Below are positions 1 to 11,931 of a DNA stretch of 64,000 nucleotides, piece after piece. This DNA comes from Protoeuglena noctilucae (lineage: Eukaryota > Chlorophyta > Pedinophyceae > Marsupiomonadales > Marsupiomonadaceae): positions 806,001 to 870,000 of the forward strand of contig OY253674.1 of the NCBI GenBank assembly GCA_958009085.1, in the 5' to 3' direction. Numbering within the stretch: the stretch's first letter is position 1; each line of letters starts with the position of its first letter. The notes beneath the pieces were generated by a model. That model had not been told where the DNA came from and did not search any database. It saw only the letters and a list, made by a program, of their open reading frames with translations. Position numbers and translations under genes: made by a program.

Positions 1-159
1 GAGCCCCTGGCCCTCATCTGCCACCGGGACAACGCCTACCGCGTCGGCAAGGCGCTCGTGAACAGCCTGAAGGAGCTCATCCCGCGCCAGATGTTCCGCA
101 TCCCCATCCAGGCGTGCGTGGGGAGCAAGGCCATCGCCTCGGCGGCCATCCAGCCCTTC

Positions 160-197
<38 letters not shown>

Positions 198-339
198 GTC
201 GCGCAAGAAGAAGCTCCTCAAGAAGCAGGCCGAGGGCAAGAAGCGGATGAAGCAGTTCGGCAAGGTCGAGGTCCCGCAGGAGGCCTTCATGGCCGTCCTG
301 CGCGTCAGCAAGACGACCGAGGACGCAGGGGAAGCGTGA
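1..339 (+). CDS. Plastid-type elongation factor 4 (LepA), C-terminal end, 5' partial
   Basis: The reading frame is open from base 1 to the stop at 337-339, giving the last 112 residues of an EF4/LepA GTPase. This is the LepA-specific C-terminal domain. The blocks [31 protein letters not shown] and [19 protein letters not shown] are near-invariant in the family, and the tail [11 protein letters not shown] is the bacterial/plastid form. LepA is a translational GTPase that acts on the ribosome and can back-translocate it; plant plastid LepA supports thylakoid protein synthesis. The GTPase domain and any transit peptide lie outside the window. Plastid rather than mitochondrial (GUF1) identity is inferred from the tail. 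The gene converges with the next one across only 59 bp. Confidence 0.93.
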
Positions 340-398
340 GCGGCGCACGTGCGTTTCGATACCGCGCCTTTAGAGTTCTATTGAAGTCGGATACAGCA

Positions 399-1392
399 TC
401 AGGTCCCCATGCGCTGGGTGACGTTGTCGTACATTTGCGCGGCTCGGTCGAGCTGGGCGTCTGTGACGCGGGAGAGGTTCCCCATCCAGAAGATCTCGGC
501 GGCCCGACTGTAGAGGGGCCCCAGGCCCCGCAGACTCAGGGTGGACCTGCGAGGATGCAACCGGTTGCATCCTACGGTGAGCTGTGACCCGTGGCAGCGT
601 CGTCCATGCACCACCAGGCCCTCAGGCAGCTCGGAAAGGCGGCCTCACCCGAATACAAAGATGCCGTCCGCCTCGTGCTCCTTTGCAACGAGCTCTGTGA
701 CGGGCGAGCCGAGCTGACGTCTCGAGGGATTTCAAAGCTGTGCGTGGAAGGCGCTCGCAGCTGCATGCGGCTTAGCTCACCAGGAAACCTCCCAGCGTCG
801 CGGGCTTCTGGGAAAGAGCGGATGAGCTCGCAGACATGCTCCAAACCCGACGCCTCCGTGGAGACCGCGGCTCGCCCGCCGGAGACGCGCTCGATGTCGT
901 CCACGCGCGATCCGTGACGATCATGAACGCGAACCTGTTGCACTCCCTTGCTCCGCGCCCATTTCAGCACGCGGCTGAGCCCCTCGAGCGTCCTCTCGTC
1001 CCACGCGTTGTGCGCGTCCTGCGCGGTCGAGCAGCCGGGTTCGCCGAGCGTTGGCGGCGCGTTGGATTGCATGTTACATATGGGATATGTAAGTGCATGT
1101 TCCATCCTTAAAAGCGGCGAGAGCTGGGCGAACTCCCGAGCGCACGCACCTCCGGCAGGATTACGCACAGGTTGCGTAGAGGCGGGGGCCGCGACCCCCT
1201 CTTCGGGCCTTCTCTCTTAGGTCGAAGCCCAAGCAGCGCCTTGACGTCCTGCCAGGCGCTCCGGCAGAGAAGCAGAACGGTGACGACCGCGAGCAGCACC
1301 CAGGCGACGAGCCCCGTCAGCGCTGCCGGCGCGGGCGATCGGGAAACGGTCGACGCAGCTTTATTGTCCGCGTGGGACTCCCTTGCGGCCAT
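399..1392 (-). CDS. NUS1/LEW1/Nogo-B receptor-like cis-prenyltransferase subunit
   Basis: This looks like the non-catalytic partner of the ER dehydrodolichyl diphosphate synthase (human NgBR, yeast Nus1, Arabidopsis LEW1), which makes dolichol for glycosylation. Exon 1 (1150-1392) starts with ATG and has one membrane helix (LTGLVAWVLLAVVTVLLLC). A GTGCGT donor leads to an intron at 1019-1149. Exon 2 begins in phase at DAHNAWDERTLEGLSRVLKW and carries the family pattern VRVHDRHGSR. A further short intron of about 68 bp joins, in phase 2, to the last exon with AAEIFWMGNLSRVT. The protein ends ...VTQRMGT, so the C-terminal RxG motif needed for catalysis by the heterodimer is present. The middle of exon 2 is poorly conserved, so small splice errors are possible. 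Confidence 0.8.
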
Positions 1393-1659
1393 TCACGTCC
1401 AGTGGACAGCCCGGGAAGGGACCTCCCACGTCCAGCGCAGGCGCGGTGGAGCGGGAGCAAAGCTGTTCCTGCTTCAACCGCAGCACTGAACCAAACGGCG
1501 CGAAGCCTGGAAGTGGGCGTGTGCGCTTCTCGCTTCCGCATACGTCGCATCCATCCAAAGCCGCTGACGCTGCCCTGACCGCACTCATGTCAGCTCCGCC
1601 TCGCCAGAAAGACAGCCAGAACTGATGCCGAGCCTGGTGCGCCGCATTCATGTCCATGT

Positions 1660-4600
1660 TCATGCAGGAGCTCCCTCGGCACCCCCAAGCCGCGGCAGGG
1701 CCTCCATCTCGACGTCCGCGTCGTCCGGCACCGCAGGCGCCCGCGCTGCCCTCGAGAACCACCGCAGTTTGCCTTCGCCTGCGCGTCCCGGTGGCTTGCC
1801 CTCCTGCCCGCCGCCCTTAGCCACCCCTCCTCCCGTCGCCAGCTCCCGCATGATGGGCGCCCCCGTCACGACCTCCCCGGGCACCTCGCCTCCCTCCCCC
1901 GCCGCCGCCCCCGCCATGCCAGGGCCCCTGGCCGGCCCTCCCTCCTTGGCCGCCTCCACCACCGCTGCGACCTTCGCCGCCACCTCCGCCGCCTTCGGAG
2001 CCCCCGAGACCTTCGCCTCCTCCGCCACGTCCCTGCCCAGCACCGCACGCGCCACGAACAGCCCCACGTCCGGCGAGTCCCAATACCTGAGGGCCACAGC
2101 ACGAAAGCGCGTTTTGCCAAGAAGCGACAAAAAAGCCCCCAACACGCCTAATACAGAATAAGTGGCCCTTGTTGTGTGGCCTCCCCAGCTTGCATCTCAC
2201 ATGAAATGCGCCGACAGGGCCGAGTAGATGGAGATGGTCGACTCCCCGAGCGTCTCCTGGAGCATGAAGTCCAGGCGGCCCCGGGAGCCCCGCCCGCTCG
2301 TCAGGCAGGGCCCCCCCGCCAGACGGTCCATGAAGCACACGGGGCCGTCGTGGGTGCCGTCGAGGGCGGGCGTTTCTGACACGTCGTCGGCGCTCTCGAC
2401 CACCACGCCGCCCTGCACCTGCTTGCGGAACGACACGGCCTCCACAAGCCACCGGGCGCTGCTCCCGATGCTGGCCAGCCCCTGCGACACGGACTGAGAG
2501 AGGCCGGACGCGCGGTTGTACACGTCCTCCGTCATCTCCGCGAGCGCGTGGTGGATGCGCTTGCCGCCCTTGTGGTAGGGTGCCAGGCAGGCGCGCATGG
2601 TCATGGCGTGCATGTCGACGAGGGGCTCGAGTCGGTAAGCGATGGCGTCGAAGGGGTGGTACAGGTTGTACATCCGGGTCGCCGCCGGGAGGCCGTCGCC
2701 CACGCCGCCAAAGTGCCGCGGCAGCACATGGGCCATCCACTCGCTGCCCAGGCCGCGGCCGTGCTCGGGCGTCACCCCACGCACCAAGAGGAAAAGGCCC
2801 AGGGGGCTCCTGCGACGCCACAGACACGGGACAGGATAAGTACATGCAGCACAACAGACACGGGACAAGAGGAGGACCGTGCAACACGAGCGAGCAAGTG
2901 CTCAACCATCAGTTTGCACAGGGCATGTTAATCAAACGCACCCCACGTTAATCAGCTGGTCCACTTGGAAGTCCAGCTGCACGTAGTCCGTCTGAACGCC
3001 GCCGGGCCCCAGCAAGTGACCACGGCCCCCAGGCATCCCCGAGCTCTCCAGGGTATGACCCCACGCGCGGTGCAGAGCACGCCTCCACGCCAGCTCCTCC
3101 CGCGACTTCCTGGCCTCGTCATCCGTGCCCTCTTCTTCCTTTTCTCGCCCCTGGTCCCGGCCAGACCCGCCCTCCTTGCTCCCTGACACCCGCGCACCCG
3201 ATGCCGACTGCGGGGTGCGCACCCCTGACCCGCCCTCCGCATCCGCCGCCCGCGACCACGGCCATAACCCCTCCAGCGCCGGCAGCAGCGGCGCCGGGCC
3301 GCGCGTGGCGCTCCCGCCCTCCCCGTGCTCCGCGCTCGTCGCTGACCGCGCCTCGTGCAGCTCCTCCTCCGGGCTGCGGCCCGCCCCGCTCGCTCCCTCG
3401 CCCTCCCGCACATGGTCCTCCACCAGCTCAGACACGTGGGCGTCCCTGGCGGCTCTCTCGTGGACCTGCTGCCTCAGAGCCTCCAGCACCGCGTCGACCT
3501 CCGCCACATCCTCGCTCTCCGGGCCCTCCCGGATTGCCGCGTGCGCCGTCATGTCCAGCGACCGCCTGTCGCGCGGGCGAGGGCCCAGCACGCGACGGGC
3601 GCCGTGGTGCGGCGTCAAAGCCACCGACACCGCTCCGTCCCCCGAGGCCGCGTTGAAGTCCAAGTGGAGGCTCACCACACTGCGAGACCGGCCGTGCTGG
3701 CCCGGACCCTGCGGCCCCGCCGGAATCCCGTGGCTCGCCGCCGACCTGAAGTCCCCATCCCAGCTGCCCCCCCGCAGCGATACCTCCACCCCGTCGCCCC
3801 CTAACGAGTCTCGTGCCGCGTTGTCGCCCAGGATGCGCTCCATGTCAGACAGCGTGTCGTCTGCATCGTCTTGCGCACCGTCGCCGCCCGCGTGCCCACC
3901 CTCGCCACAGTCCATGGGCCAGTCTTCGCCACTCTGCGGCGCTGCAGCCCCGCCAGCCCCACCAGCACCCCCGCCCTCGGGCCCGCGTGGGTGCGAGAGA
4001 TCGTAAGCCGCCACGTGGCCCACCCGTGAGCCATCGCCCAGGCCCCTGTCGGGCCCACTGCTGAAGCGCTGCGCCGGCGACGACTGCGCCGATGCAGGTG
4101 CCGTCCCCGGGCCCGCCATCAGCTCCGCCCTGCGGTCCGCGTGCGTCTCGCCCTGCCCGGACTGTAACGCCCCCACCACGCGCCACCCCTGAGGACTCTG
4201 CGACACCCGCAGCGGCGACGCGGGGTGGCTGCCGGCCTCCCGCTGTGCCCCCCGGCCGCTGCCGTCGCGTCCGCCTGCCCCGTCCGCCGCATCCCCGGAG
4301 CGCCTCGCGCGGGCCATCCGCTCCGTGGCCGCCCCGAACGCGCGGTGGGCGGCCGCGGCATAGCGCGGCTGGTTGCAGAGGAGGTCCCACATGGCAACCG
4401 ACCCCAGCGAGTGCGCCACCACGTTGATTGGCCCGGTGAAGTTGGGGTTGCGTCGCACGAACTTGCGGTACATTCGGTTGAGGTTGAGCCCCACGGATCG
4501 CATCAGGTCGGGGCCGTGGACGGGCGACAGGAACAGCAGCACCTCGCCGCCACTGCGGGGGGCCACGGATGGCTGGCTGGCATTAGGGGTTGCTCTTGCT

Positions 4601-6525
4601 GGACAGCCTCACAACATCGACGTATCATGCGGTTTGCCACCCTGGCCCCGGGCCAGATAGCGATGGCGAGCCGCCCCAGGCAAAGCACATGAGGCACCCC
4701 ATCTGTCACAAGCTAGCTGCCTGGTATCTCGCAGCGTGTGCCCGTGGCCTCACCTGAGGGACACGAACTCCCGCAGGCCGCGGACCCCGGGGGGCATGAT
4801 GTGCGGGAGCAGGGAGTCTCCAGGCAGGTTGAGGTTGCGGCGCCACTGGATGGGCAAGAACTCGATCCTGCCCGTCTCCAGGACGCCCTCACGCCCTGCA
4901 AGACACCACGTGATTATGCTTGCCATGCCCTGTCATTTGACAGCTTGCTGACTCCGAAACCAGCGAAGAAAACGCCACCGCTAGCATGACCAGCTGCCCG
5001 ACCGCGACACGAGGCACACCAGCGGTGACGCGGCCACCACTCATCCGTGCAACTTCTCACCGAGCATCTCCAGCACCATCTCGTTGGTGTGCTTGCGCAA
5101 GAGGAGGGTGTCCCCTTTGGCGTCCGCCTGCGCCATCATCTGTCCCACGCCGTGGACCTTCATCACCACGCCTGCCACGCGCTGGGACAGGGCGTGCAGC
5201 TCCTCCAGATCCTCCGCCTTGCCCATGCTGCGAGGTGAGAGCAGCGCGGCGCACATGACATGACAGGGGCACAGGCACACCCACAGCCCTGCCCCCGCCA
5301 GGGTCATTACTCTTTTTTGGCCATTTGACTCTGCGAGCCGTCCAGCTGCCACAGCCCAGTCCCCCCCCCAGACCCCCGCCGCAGCCTCACCTCTCGTAGG
5401 CCCCTGCGCCGTCGCTGTCCTGCGATAACCACCCCCGCCGCAGCCGCAGCCCCGGCGCGCCCCTGGCGATGCTCATGGCGCGCTTCATCCTCGCGACCAC
5501 GTCGTCGACGTGCAGCCACGCCTCTCCCTCGGAGGAGAAGAGCGCGTAGAGGGAGCGGTGCGTGAGCACCGTCAGCTGCAGCCGCGCGGCCACGATGCCT
5601 TCCGGCTGCTCGCGAACCATGCCCATCTCGGGCCGCCACACCTGCGACCGGTACGCCTCCTCCAGCTGGTCCGCGACATTCTCCGACAGCGGCAGCCACT
5701 CCCCGGGGCTGCGCTCCACGAACCAGGTGCCCCGACGGACGCGAAGGGGCTCGCCCTTCCAGTAGCAGTAGGTGGCCCGGCGGCGGTAGAGGTCCACTTG
5801 CTGCGAACACGGCATAGCTTGCGCATGAGACATTCGCACTTTCCATCGACGAGGAGGGGAAATCCGCGCGTCCGCTCACCATGGTGCCCGACCGGACGAG
5901 AACGTGCTTTGCGCAGTCGAAGGGGCGCCGGCCGGTCGCGGTGCGGGGGTCGTCTGTAATGCCATCGTCCGAGTCGCTGTCGAACGTGCACGGGTCGGGC
6001 GCTGCGGCACGCGGAGGGAGCGGTCTGAGTGCGCGGACTGCCGTGCGACAGCTTGCGTGCCCATCCGCCGTCCCTCACCTTCCTCCCCCGCCTCGTCCGG
6101 TTTCTTGTTCGCTTGCGTCCCTCCGAGGCTCGCGTCTGCGACCTCTCCCCACCAGACGCCCTCAATATCTTCCCGCTCCTCGCGGAAGTGCCTGCAGGCA
6201 GCTGCCCTCCCGTCGCCCAGGCGTCCGCATGCCGGGCGCTAAGTGTCAGCGCAGACGACCAGAGCGCAAATGAATTGTCCACGGCGCATGGATTCAGCAG
6301 CATCGCGCACCGCTCGAGCTTCAGGGAGTCCGCCGGTGCGAACCAGAGCCAGTCTCCGCGCTGGGCGAGGTCCGGGGCTGTCCCCGGGGCTGTCCCCGCG
6401 AACTTGGCCTTGGAGAAATACCACCGAATTTTACTGGCCGGCAAAGGGACATGGAGATGCTCCACGCTGCTCTCACGGAGGTGCCTTGTGGGCGCCTGGT
6501 TGTTGGGCGTCGAACCCTGCGACAT
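1660..6525 (-). CDS. SGR2-type DDHD-domain phospholipase A1
   Basis: A large multi-exon gene for an intracellular phosphatidic-acid-preferring phospholipase A1 of the SGR2/DDHD family, which acts on endomembranes. The ATG at 6523-6525 opens an N-terminal region with IRWYFSKAKF, as in plant SGR2. Next comes TYCYWKGEPLRVRRGTWF with LPLSENVADQLEEAYRSQVW, and then the lipase segment VVAHSLGSVAMWDLLC. The serine motif is A-H-S-L-G, whereas most relatives have G first. The DDHD domain follows with YHPFDAIAYRLEPL, RLDFMLQE and, across an in-phase splice that ends its intron at 2087, SAHFMYWDSPDVGLF. All four D, D, H, D residues are present. A long low-complexity insert of about 250 residues lies after the lipase motif (about 3100-4400). 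The 3' tail is Ala/Gly-rich and the stop is at 1660-1662. Confidence 0.9.
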
Positions 6526-6938
6526 GGCCCGTCACACCGCCTCCCAGACCCTCCTTCCACGCGCTGTGGACGGCGGCGTGCCCAGGAGGTGACTATATCG
6601 CCCGATGTTCTCTGCGTAGCGCTCGCACGTGCCCAAAGCTGCAAAGGCCTCGTTCAATGAGAGCTCCCTGCTAAATGCGTGTCGATGTTGCGAGGGCATG
6701 GAAGCTGCCCTCAGGATCGATCCCCTTGGCTCAGTGCCATGCGACACTGCACGCCTGCACCGCGCTGTCAGAGCGGACACGAAGGACAACGTTGGTAGCC
6801 AGCCTCTGACGAAAACAGATTAGTCGTGACTCCCAAGTACCGCTGCGCATTCTCGCACATCCCGTCCACCCCGTCCTCCGTCACACGTGCAGCGCTCACG
6901 GTGACTGCCGGTCGGTGCCCTCCCGCTGACATCGCTGG
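6526..6938. promoter_or_regulatory. Divergent intergenic region between the DDHD phospholipase and NDUFA6
   Basis: About 410 bp between two divergent start codons, so both promoters and 5' UTRs should lie here. I see no convincing TATA box or repeat. ORFs that cross it lack conserved features. Confidence 0.4.
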
Positions 6939-7682
6939 ATGGCGGCGGTAGGCAGCAAAATCCCTCGGGATGTGGCGGGGAAGGCGGCGGCGTTTTTTCG
7001 GGAGGTGAGGGCTCAGGGCAGCTTCTCAGCCTCTGCGGGATGGCGTCCTGCACCCGGCCGCGCCGCGAGCAGCTCGGTGAGCTTGAAGCACGCATCTGCC
7101 GTCATCGTCCGTCGGCAGCCGCGCATCCTCGCAGGTGATGCGCCTGGTGCCATCGCTGATGCGTCAATACGGCCTCGAGGAGATCATCTCGCCCACCAAG
7201 CTGCGGAGCAACATTCACCAGGAGTTCCGTAAGCACGCGAGCGTCCGGGATCCCCAGTGAGCGAGCCGCCGGGGCCTGGCCGGGCCGCATGAGGGGCTTC
7301 GTAAGACCAGCGCACTGTCGCTGGCCTCGAATGAGCGTTCACTGGCCTCGCGTCGCTCGCAGGGCCGTGGACGTGTTGATTCTGAAGGGTCGCATGGAGC
7401 TGGAGGAGTGCGTGAAGAACTTCAAGCAGCGGCACCACATCATCGCCAACTACATCGTCGCCCCGGGTGCGTTTGCGGCATGCCGCGCTGCCCGCCGCGT
7501 TCAGCGCCGCGCGCCCTGCGAGTCGACGCGTTCGTGTCGCGAGCATGCCGTCATGAGGCTGTATTGGAGACCTGGCGATCTGTCTTGTTGTGGCAGAGAC
7601 GGTCGCTGCCAAGGAGGCCGCCAGTGCCAAGCTCCCTCACTCCGAATTCCTCGAGCGATTCTACAAGGGCGCCCGCGCATAG
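6939..7682 (+). CDS. NDUFA6: NADH dehydrogenase (complex I) subunit B14/NDUFA6, LYR family
   Basis: Four exons, 6939-7004, 7135-7256, 7363-7466 and 7597-7682, join with consistent phases into about 125 residues, the usual size. The product is an accessory subunit of mitochondrial complex I on the matrix arm. It belongs to the LYR family, which binds acyl carrier protein. Diagnostic runs are LVPSLMRQYGLEE, RSNIHQEFRKHASVRDP, VDVLILKGRMELEE and the highly conserved KQRHHIIANYIV. The tail EFLERFYKGARA ends at TAG 7680-7682. The canonical LYR tripeptide is replaced by FFRE near the N-terminus, as in some plant homologues. The gene converges with the coiled-coil gene across 83 bp. Confidence 0.9.
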
Positions 7683-7765
7683 TACAACAGCAAGCAAGAT
7701 CACGTTAGGGAGCAGGCCGGTCTCTGTGCAGCGCACGTCGGCGCTCGAAGCTGCAACGGGGATAC

Positions 7766-10700
7766 TCAGTGGCCTCCTCTTGCAAAGGGGCTGGCCCAGG
7801 CGTCCTTTCTGACCCCTAGGCCCGGGTCCAGGGCCTGCGCGCGTGAACGGAGACTTGACACAGACGCGCCCGCGTGCCCAGTGATGGCCGCAGCGACACG
7901 CACGGGGGTGACGGAGGGCGGCGCCAGGGCCGTCTCTCCCGGCGCTCGGTAGTAGAACTGCGTCGGGGTCGTCGATCCGAACGCGGAGGGCGCCTTGCCG
8001 GCGTTGATCCAGCGCATAATGTGCGAGGGTCCCTGGGCTGCGGCTGCTCCGGGCGCGCGCGTGGATGCCTCCGGGGACTCGCCAGCGCCAGCGCCAGCGG
8101 CAGGCGGCGCTGGGACTCGAGACCCAGGCGGAGCCGTCTTGATGCCTGAGCGGTCCCCATGAGAGGAGCCGGCTACGCCCTGCGAGGCCGGCGTGGCTCC
8201 AGCACGCGGGGCGGGCGACCCAGCCACGCGGCGGGATGCGCCGGGGGTCCCGGCATGACCCACTGCCCCCGCGGCCAAGGCACGGTCTGTCAGAGGTCGC
8301 AGCGACGCCCCAACGCCCCCGTCCGCCCCAGCCGCACCCCCCTCGTCCCTGCATGTGCACGTGACGTCATCTTGCAATCCCCTGCACCGCATGACGATAT
8401 GCGAAGTTCGGCACAACAGCTCAAACTCAACGCACCTCATTTTGGGAGAGGTCGACGCATCTGCCAGTCCCGCGCTCTTCCCGGCCCTCCGGGGCGACCC
8501 CTCGCCCCAGCTGCCCCGTCCGCTCTGCAACAACCGATCCGCCAGCTCCTGGGCCTGTCGCGCCACCTCCCTCTCCCGCTGAACCTGCAGGCGGCGCCAT
8601 GTCGTCTTGCGATTAATGTGACCCGAAAATGCTGGACTGCCGACTCTTCGCATGTCAGTCCCTGCTCTCACCTGCACCTCTGCCTCCAGCGCGCGGCTGC
8701 GTGCCCGCGACACCTCCTCCTCCAGCTCCCGCACCCGCCCTCGCAGTCCACCCTCCGGCACGTACTTGGTCGGGCTGCTGGGAACAGACGCCTGCCGCGA
8801 CTCCTCCAGCTCTGAGGGCAGAAGCGATGAGTGGCAGCCCAATCGCACCGAAACGTGGGCTGCATTCCAACACCGTGGCCCTCGCTGCATCCCTCTCGCC
8901 TCGGACGCGCGCTCGCAGCGTCGCCAGGGCTTGGTCCCGCTCCTCCAGTTGGCTCGCGAGGCCCTGGACAATCCGCTGCCACTTCCTACTAGCGTCCGCC
9001 TCACCGACACCCACAACCGTGCTGCCCCGCACCGCCAGATCCTGCAATGCGAGGGGCGCCTGATGGTGCAATCTTTGCGGCCGTCGATCGCCAACCCGTC
9101 ATCGACGACGCAGCCCAGGCACGTAAGCAAGTCGCACCTGCCGGTCGCCACCGGTGTCCTTCGCCCCCGCCACGTCTGCTCCCTTCTCAGCCTGTGGCAG
9201 CCCTCGCTGTCTCGAGGACGACACGCGCGCCAGTTCCTCCCGCAGTCCCCGCATCTCCTCCTCATCCTTCGCCATTTGCCGCGCCTTCCCCTCCGCGTCC
9301 TCCGTCAAGATCGCCATCCGACGCTCCAGCGCCTCCATCGCCTCGCGCAGCGTCCTCCCTTCCTCTCGCAGCTCACCCATTGCCCGCTCCGCCTCCTCCG
9401 CTCGCTTCCGCTCGGACGTTACCGCAGCCTCCGCCGCCGCCAGGGTAGCCTCCGCTTCTGCCAGCGCGGTCGCGCGCCGATCGACCTCGCCCCGTACCGC
9501 CTCGGCCTCCGCCCGCAGGCCCTCCGCTTCGGCACGCAGCGCCCGCGCTGCACCCTTGGCCGCCTCAGCTGCACCCTCGGCCTCCCGCAGCTGAGACTCT
9601 AGCAGGTCTGCCCTCTCTCGTGCCTGCCGGAGCCCCTCCACGCGCTCGCCTCCCTCGACCTGCGCCCGCTGCAGTGCTGCCTCTGCCTCCGCAGCACGCG
9701 ACACCGCATCTGCCAGCTTCCGGACCTCGGCCTCGTGGCGCGCCACCAGGGCCTCCCGTTCCGCGTTCCACCCAGCACGCGCCTCCTGCATGCGGCGCTC
9801 CACCTCAGCCGCCGCCCGCCCCGCCGCCCGCTCTTCCGCGCTGCGCAGGTCCGCCTCGGCTTGCTTCCGCACCGCAGCCACCGCCCGCTCGTGCGCTCCT
9901 CGCTCCTCATCTGCTCGCGCCTCGACGTCCCTCACGCGCCCCTGCAGCTCCACCACCTGGTCTGCCACCCTGCCCTTGGCTGCTCGCGTCTCCTGCAGCT
10001 CTCGCAGCAAGGTGGCCCCGGCCGCTCTTTCCTCCGCCACCTCTTTCTTCGCAGCCTCCGCCTCCGCGCGTGTGCTTGCGAGCTCGGACTGCAGCGCCTC
10101 CGCCCTGGGTGCGATGGGCATGCATTGCGACGTGCGGCTCTGTGCGTGCACATGGCACCAGCGGCGCGCTCGCGGGCCTGCGAACCGCACCTGCGCGCCA
10201 GCTCCGCCTCCCGTCCCTGCGCCGCGACGGCCCGCGACTCCGCCTCCGCCAGCGCCCCCGCCACCCTGTCTCGCTCGGCCACTGCTGCCGCCCGCTCCTG
10301 CCGCAGCGACTGCACCGCCTTCTCCAACTCGGACGCCTTGTGCCGCAGCAAGTCCTCCCGGCCCCGCGCCTCCTCCTCTGCATTTTTTGAAGCCTCCCGA
10401 AGGCTCTCCAGTGCCTGCTGGGCCCTGGCCAGGTCGCCGTGCGCGGAGCTCTGCGGCGCAAATGGCCACGGAGCTAGCTGTGGCCTCGTCTACGTCGGTG
10501 CAGACAGCGAGGCAGATTGCGGTCTCCACATCGCCAGGCCCTCCCGGTGCTCGCCCTGGCGCCCTCACCTCCGCAGAGTCCAGCCGCTTCCGCAGCGTCT
10601 CGTAATCCGCTCGGATGCCCGCGATCTCCCGCGTCAGCTGCGCCTCCCGGGCCCTGTGCTCGCGCTCGTTCTCGGCGGCCTCGGCCAGGCTGGCCTGGAC

Positions 10701-11745
10701 GCGCCCGTCTGCAGCGCGCCGCTCCGCCTCCAGCTCCGCTCGCAGCGCGGCAACGACCTTCTGCAGGGCGCTCCTCTCCTCCCGCAGCGCGCTCTTCTCC
10801 TTCTCCTGCAACGCGACACTCTCTGCCGCCTCCTGCACCTGTCGTCCCAATGCCTGCTGCGCCCCCTCTGCGCTGCCCTGCTTCCGGCACAGTGCCTCCG
10901 TCGCGGCACGAAGCGCCTTCGCCTCTTGCTCCAGCTCCTCCGCGTCCCGCACGGCAGCCTTCCTGGCGGCCTCTGCGCCACGCTGCAGAAGACGGGCCTC
11001 CTCTGCTTGCTGCTGGAGCAACGAAAGCAGCTCCCTCTGCGCCGCCGACAGCTCCTCCCGGAGCCGCTGAGACGTCGCCACGGACTCTTCGACGCGGGAC
11101 TGCAGTGCTGCCCGCTCATCCTCGCTCGACTTGCGCTCCTGGACCAGCCTTTCATGCAGCTCAGCCACCCGAGCCTGAGGATGGTCGCTCAACAGAAGGC
11201 TTTGGCAACGTGCATGGACGCGATGTGTTTCCTCAACGGCAACACATGCAGGATATGCGTGCCAATCTGCCGCACGCGCGCTCACCTCCGCTCCTGCCTG
11301 GCTCTCCCGCGCCGCGGCCAACGCAGCCACGAGTTTAGCCACTTCCGCGTGGTGCTCCTCCTCCCTGGCGCGGACAGCAGCTGCACAGATGCAAAGGAGT
11401 CGACAGGTCGATGGGGGGTCGAGGAAAACGGCGCGGTCGAGGAACATCGCGGTGAGCGACGCACCTACGTCAAACTGCGCCTTGACGTCCGCGATCTCCC
11501 GCTCACAGTAGTCCCTGACCCAAGTGACCTCAAGTTCATGGTCCTCGGCCTTCTCGTGCATCGCCGCCACCTGTGCGGGAGTAATGATGGAGCGATGCCG
11601 TCCCAAAGGCATGCGAACCAGTCCCGCCTCGTCGCGCGCGCATAAAGGCACGACTCACCACTTGCGTGAGCTGGGCAACCTTTCGACTGAGCTTCTTATG
11701 CAGCTCATAGCTCAGCTCAGGCCGGGGATTCAGAGGGTCTGCCAT
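7766..11745 (-). CDS. FAM184-like long coiled-coil protein
   Basis: The ATG at 11743-11745 starts a short exon ending KKLSRKVAQLTQV. This splices in phase to VAAMHEKAEDHELEVTWV, together matching the FAM184 N-terminal signature (KxSKKIAQLTKVIYALNxKxDEHE). The rest is a very long coiled coil rich in Glu, Ala, Arg and Leu (about 9200-11200), broken by several short introns, then a Pro/Ala/Ser-rich tail. A likely last intron joins PPSVTP to ALDPGLGVRKDAW, with the stop at 7766-7768. FAM184 proteins are poorly characterised and I assign no biochemical role. A generic coiled-coil protein is the alternative, because most of the length is low-complexity helix; the family call rests on the first 50 or so residues. 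Confidence 0.62.
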
Positions 11746-11931
11746 GGTTCTACTTCTACGAAGTGCAGGGAGAGCGAAGTGCTCGGAGAGAGACGGCCGG
11801 GCCGGCCCCAAACAGCTGGACCACCTGACCAGCTTGCCGCCAAGACATGCGCGAACGGGGCGTGCCCACTGCAGCACAAAGCACGTCAAGACTGACGAGA
11901 CGACCAAGAGTAAGAAACCCATCCACCACTT

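Noticed and set aside
58-339. Independent short gene starting at 58
   Set aside because: The apparent start is GTG inside the LepA reading frame, which is open to the left edge of the window.
1817-2905. Long minus-strand ORF rich in Arg/Gly/Pro
   Set aside because: It is a shadow frame of the DDHD phospholipase exons. The real frames carry YHPFDAIAYRLEPL and RYWDSPDVGLF, whereas this one has only low-complexity sequence.
9099-11645. Plus-strand ORF of over 600 codons opposite the coiled-coil gene
   Set aside because: High GC keeps antisense frames open. It has Arg/Leu/Pro-rich noise, and the minus strand has the coherent coiled coil.
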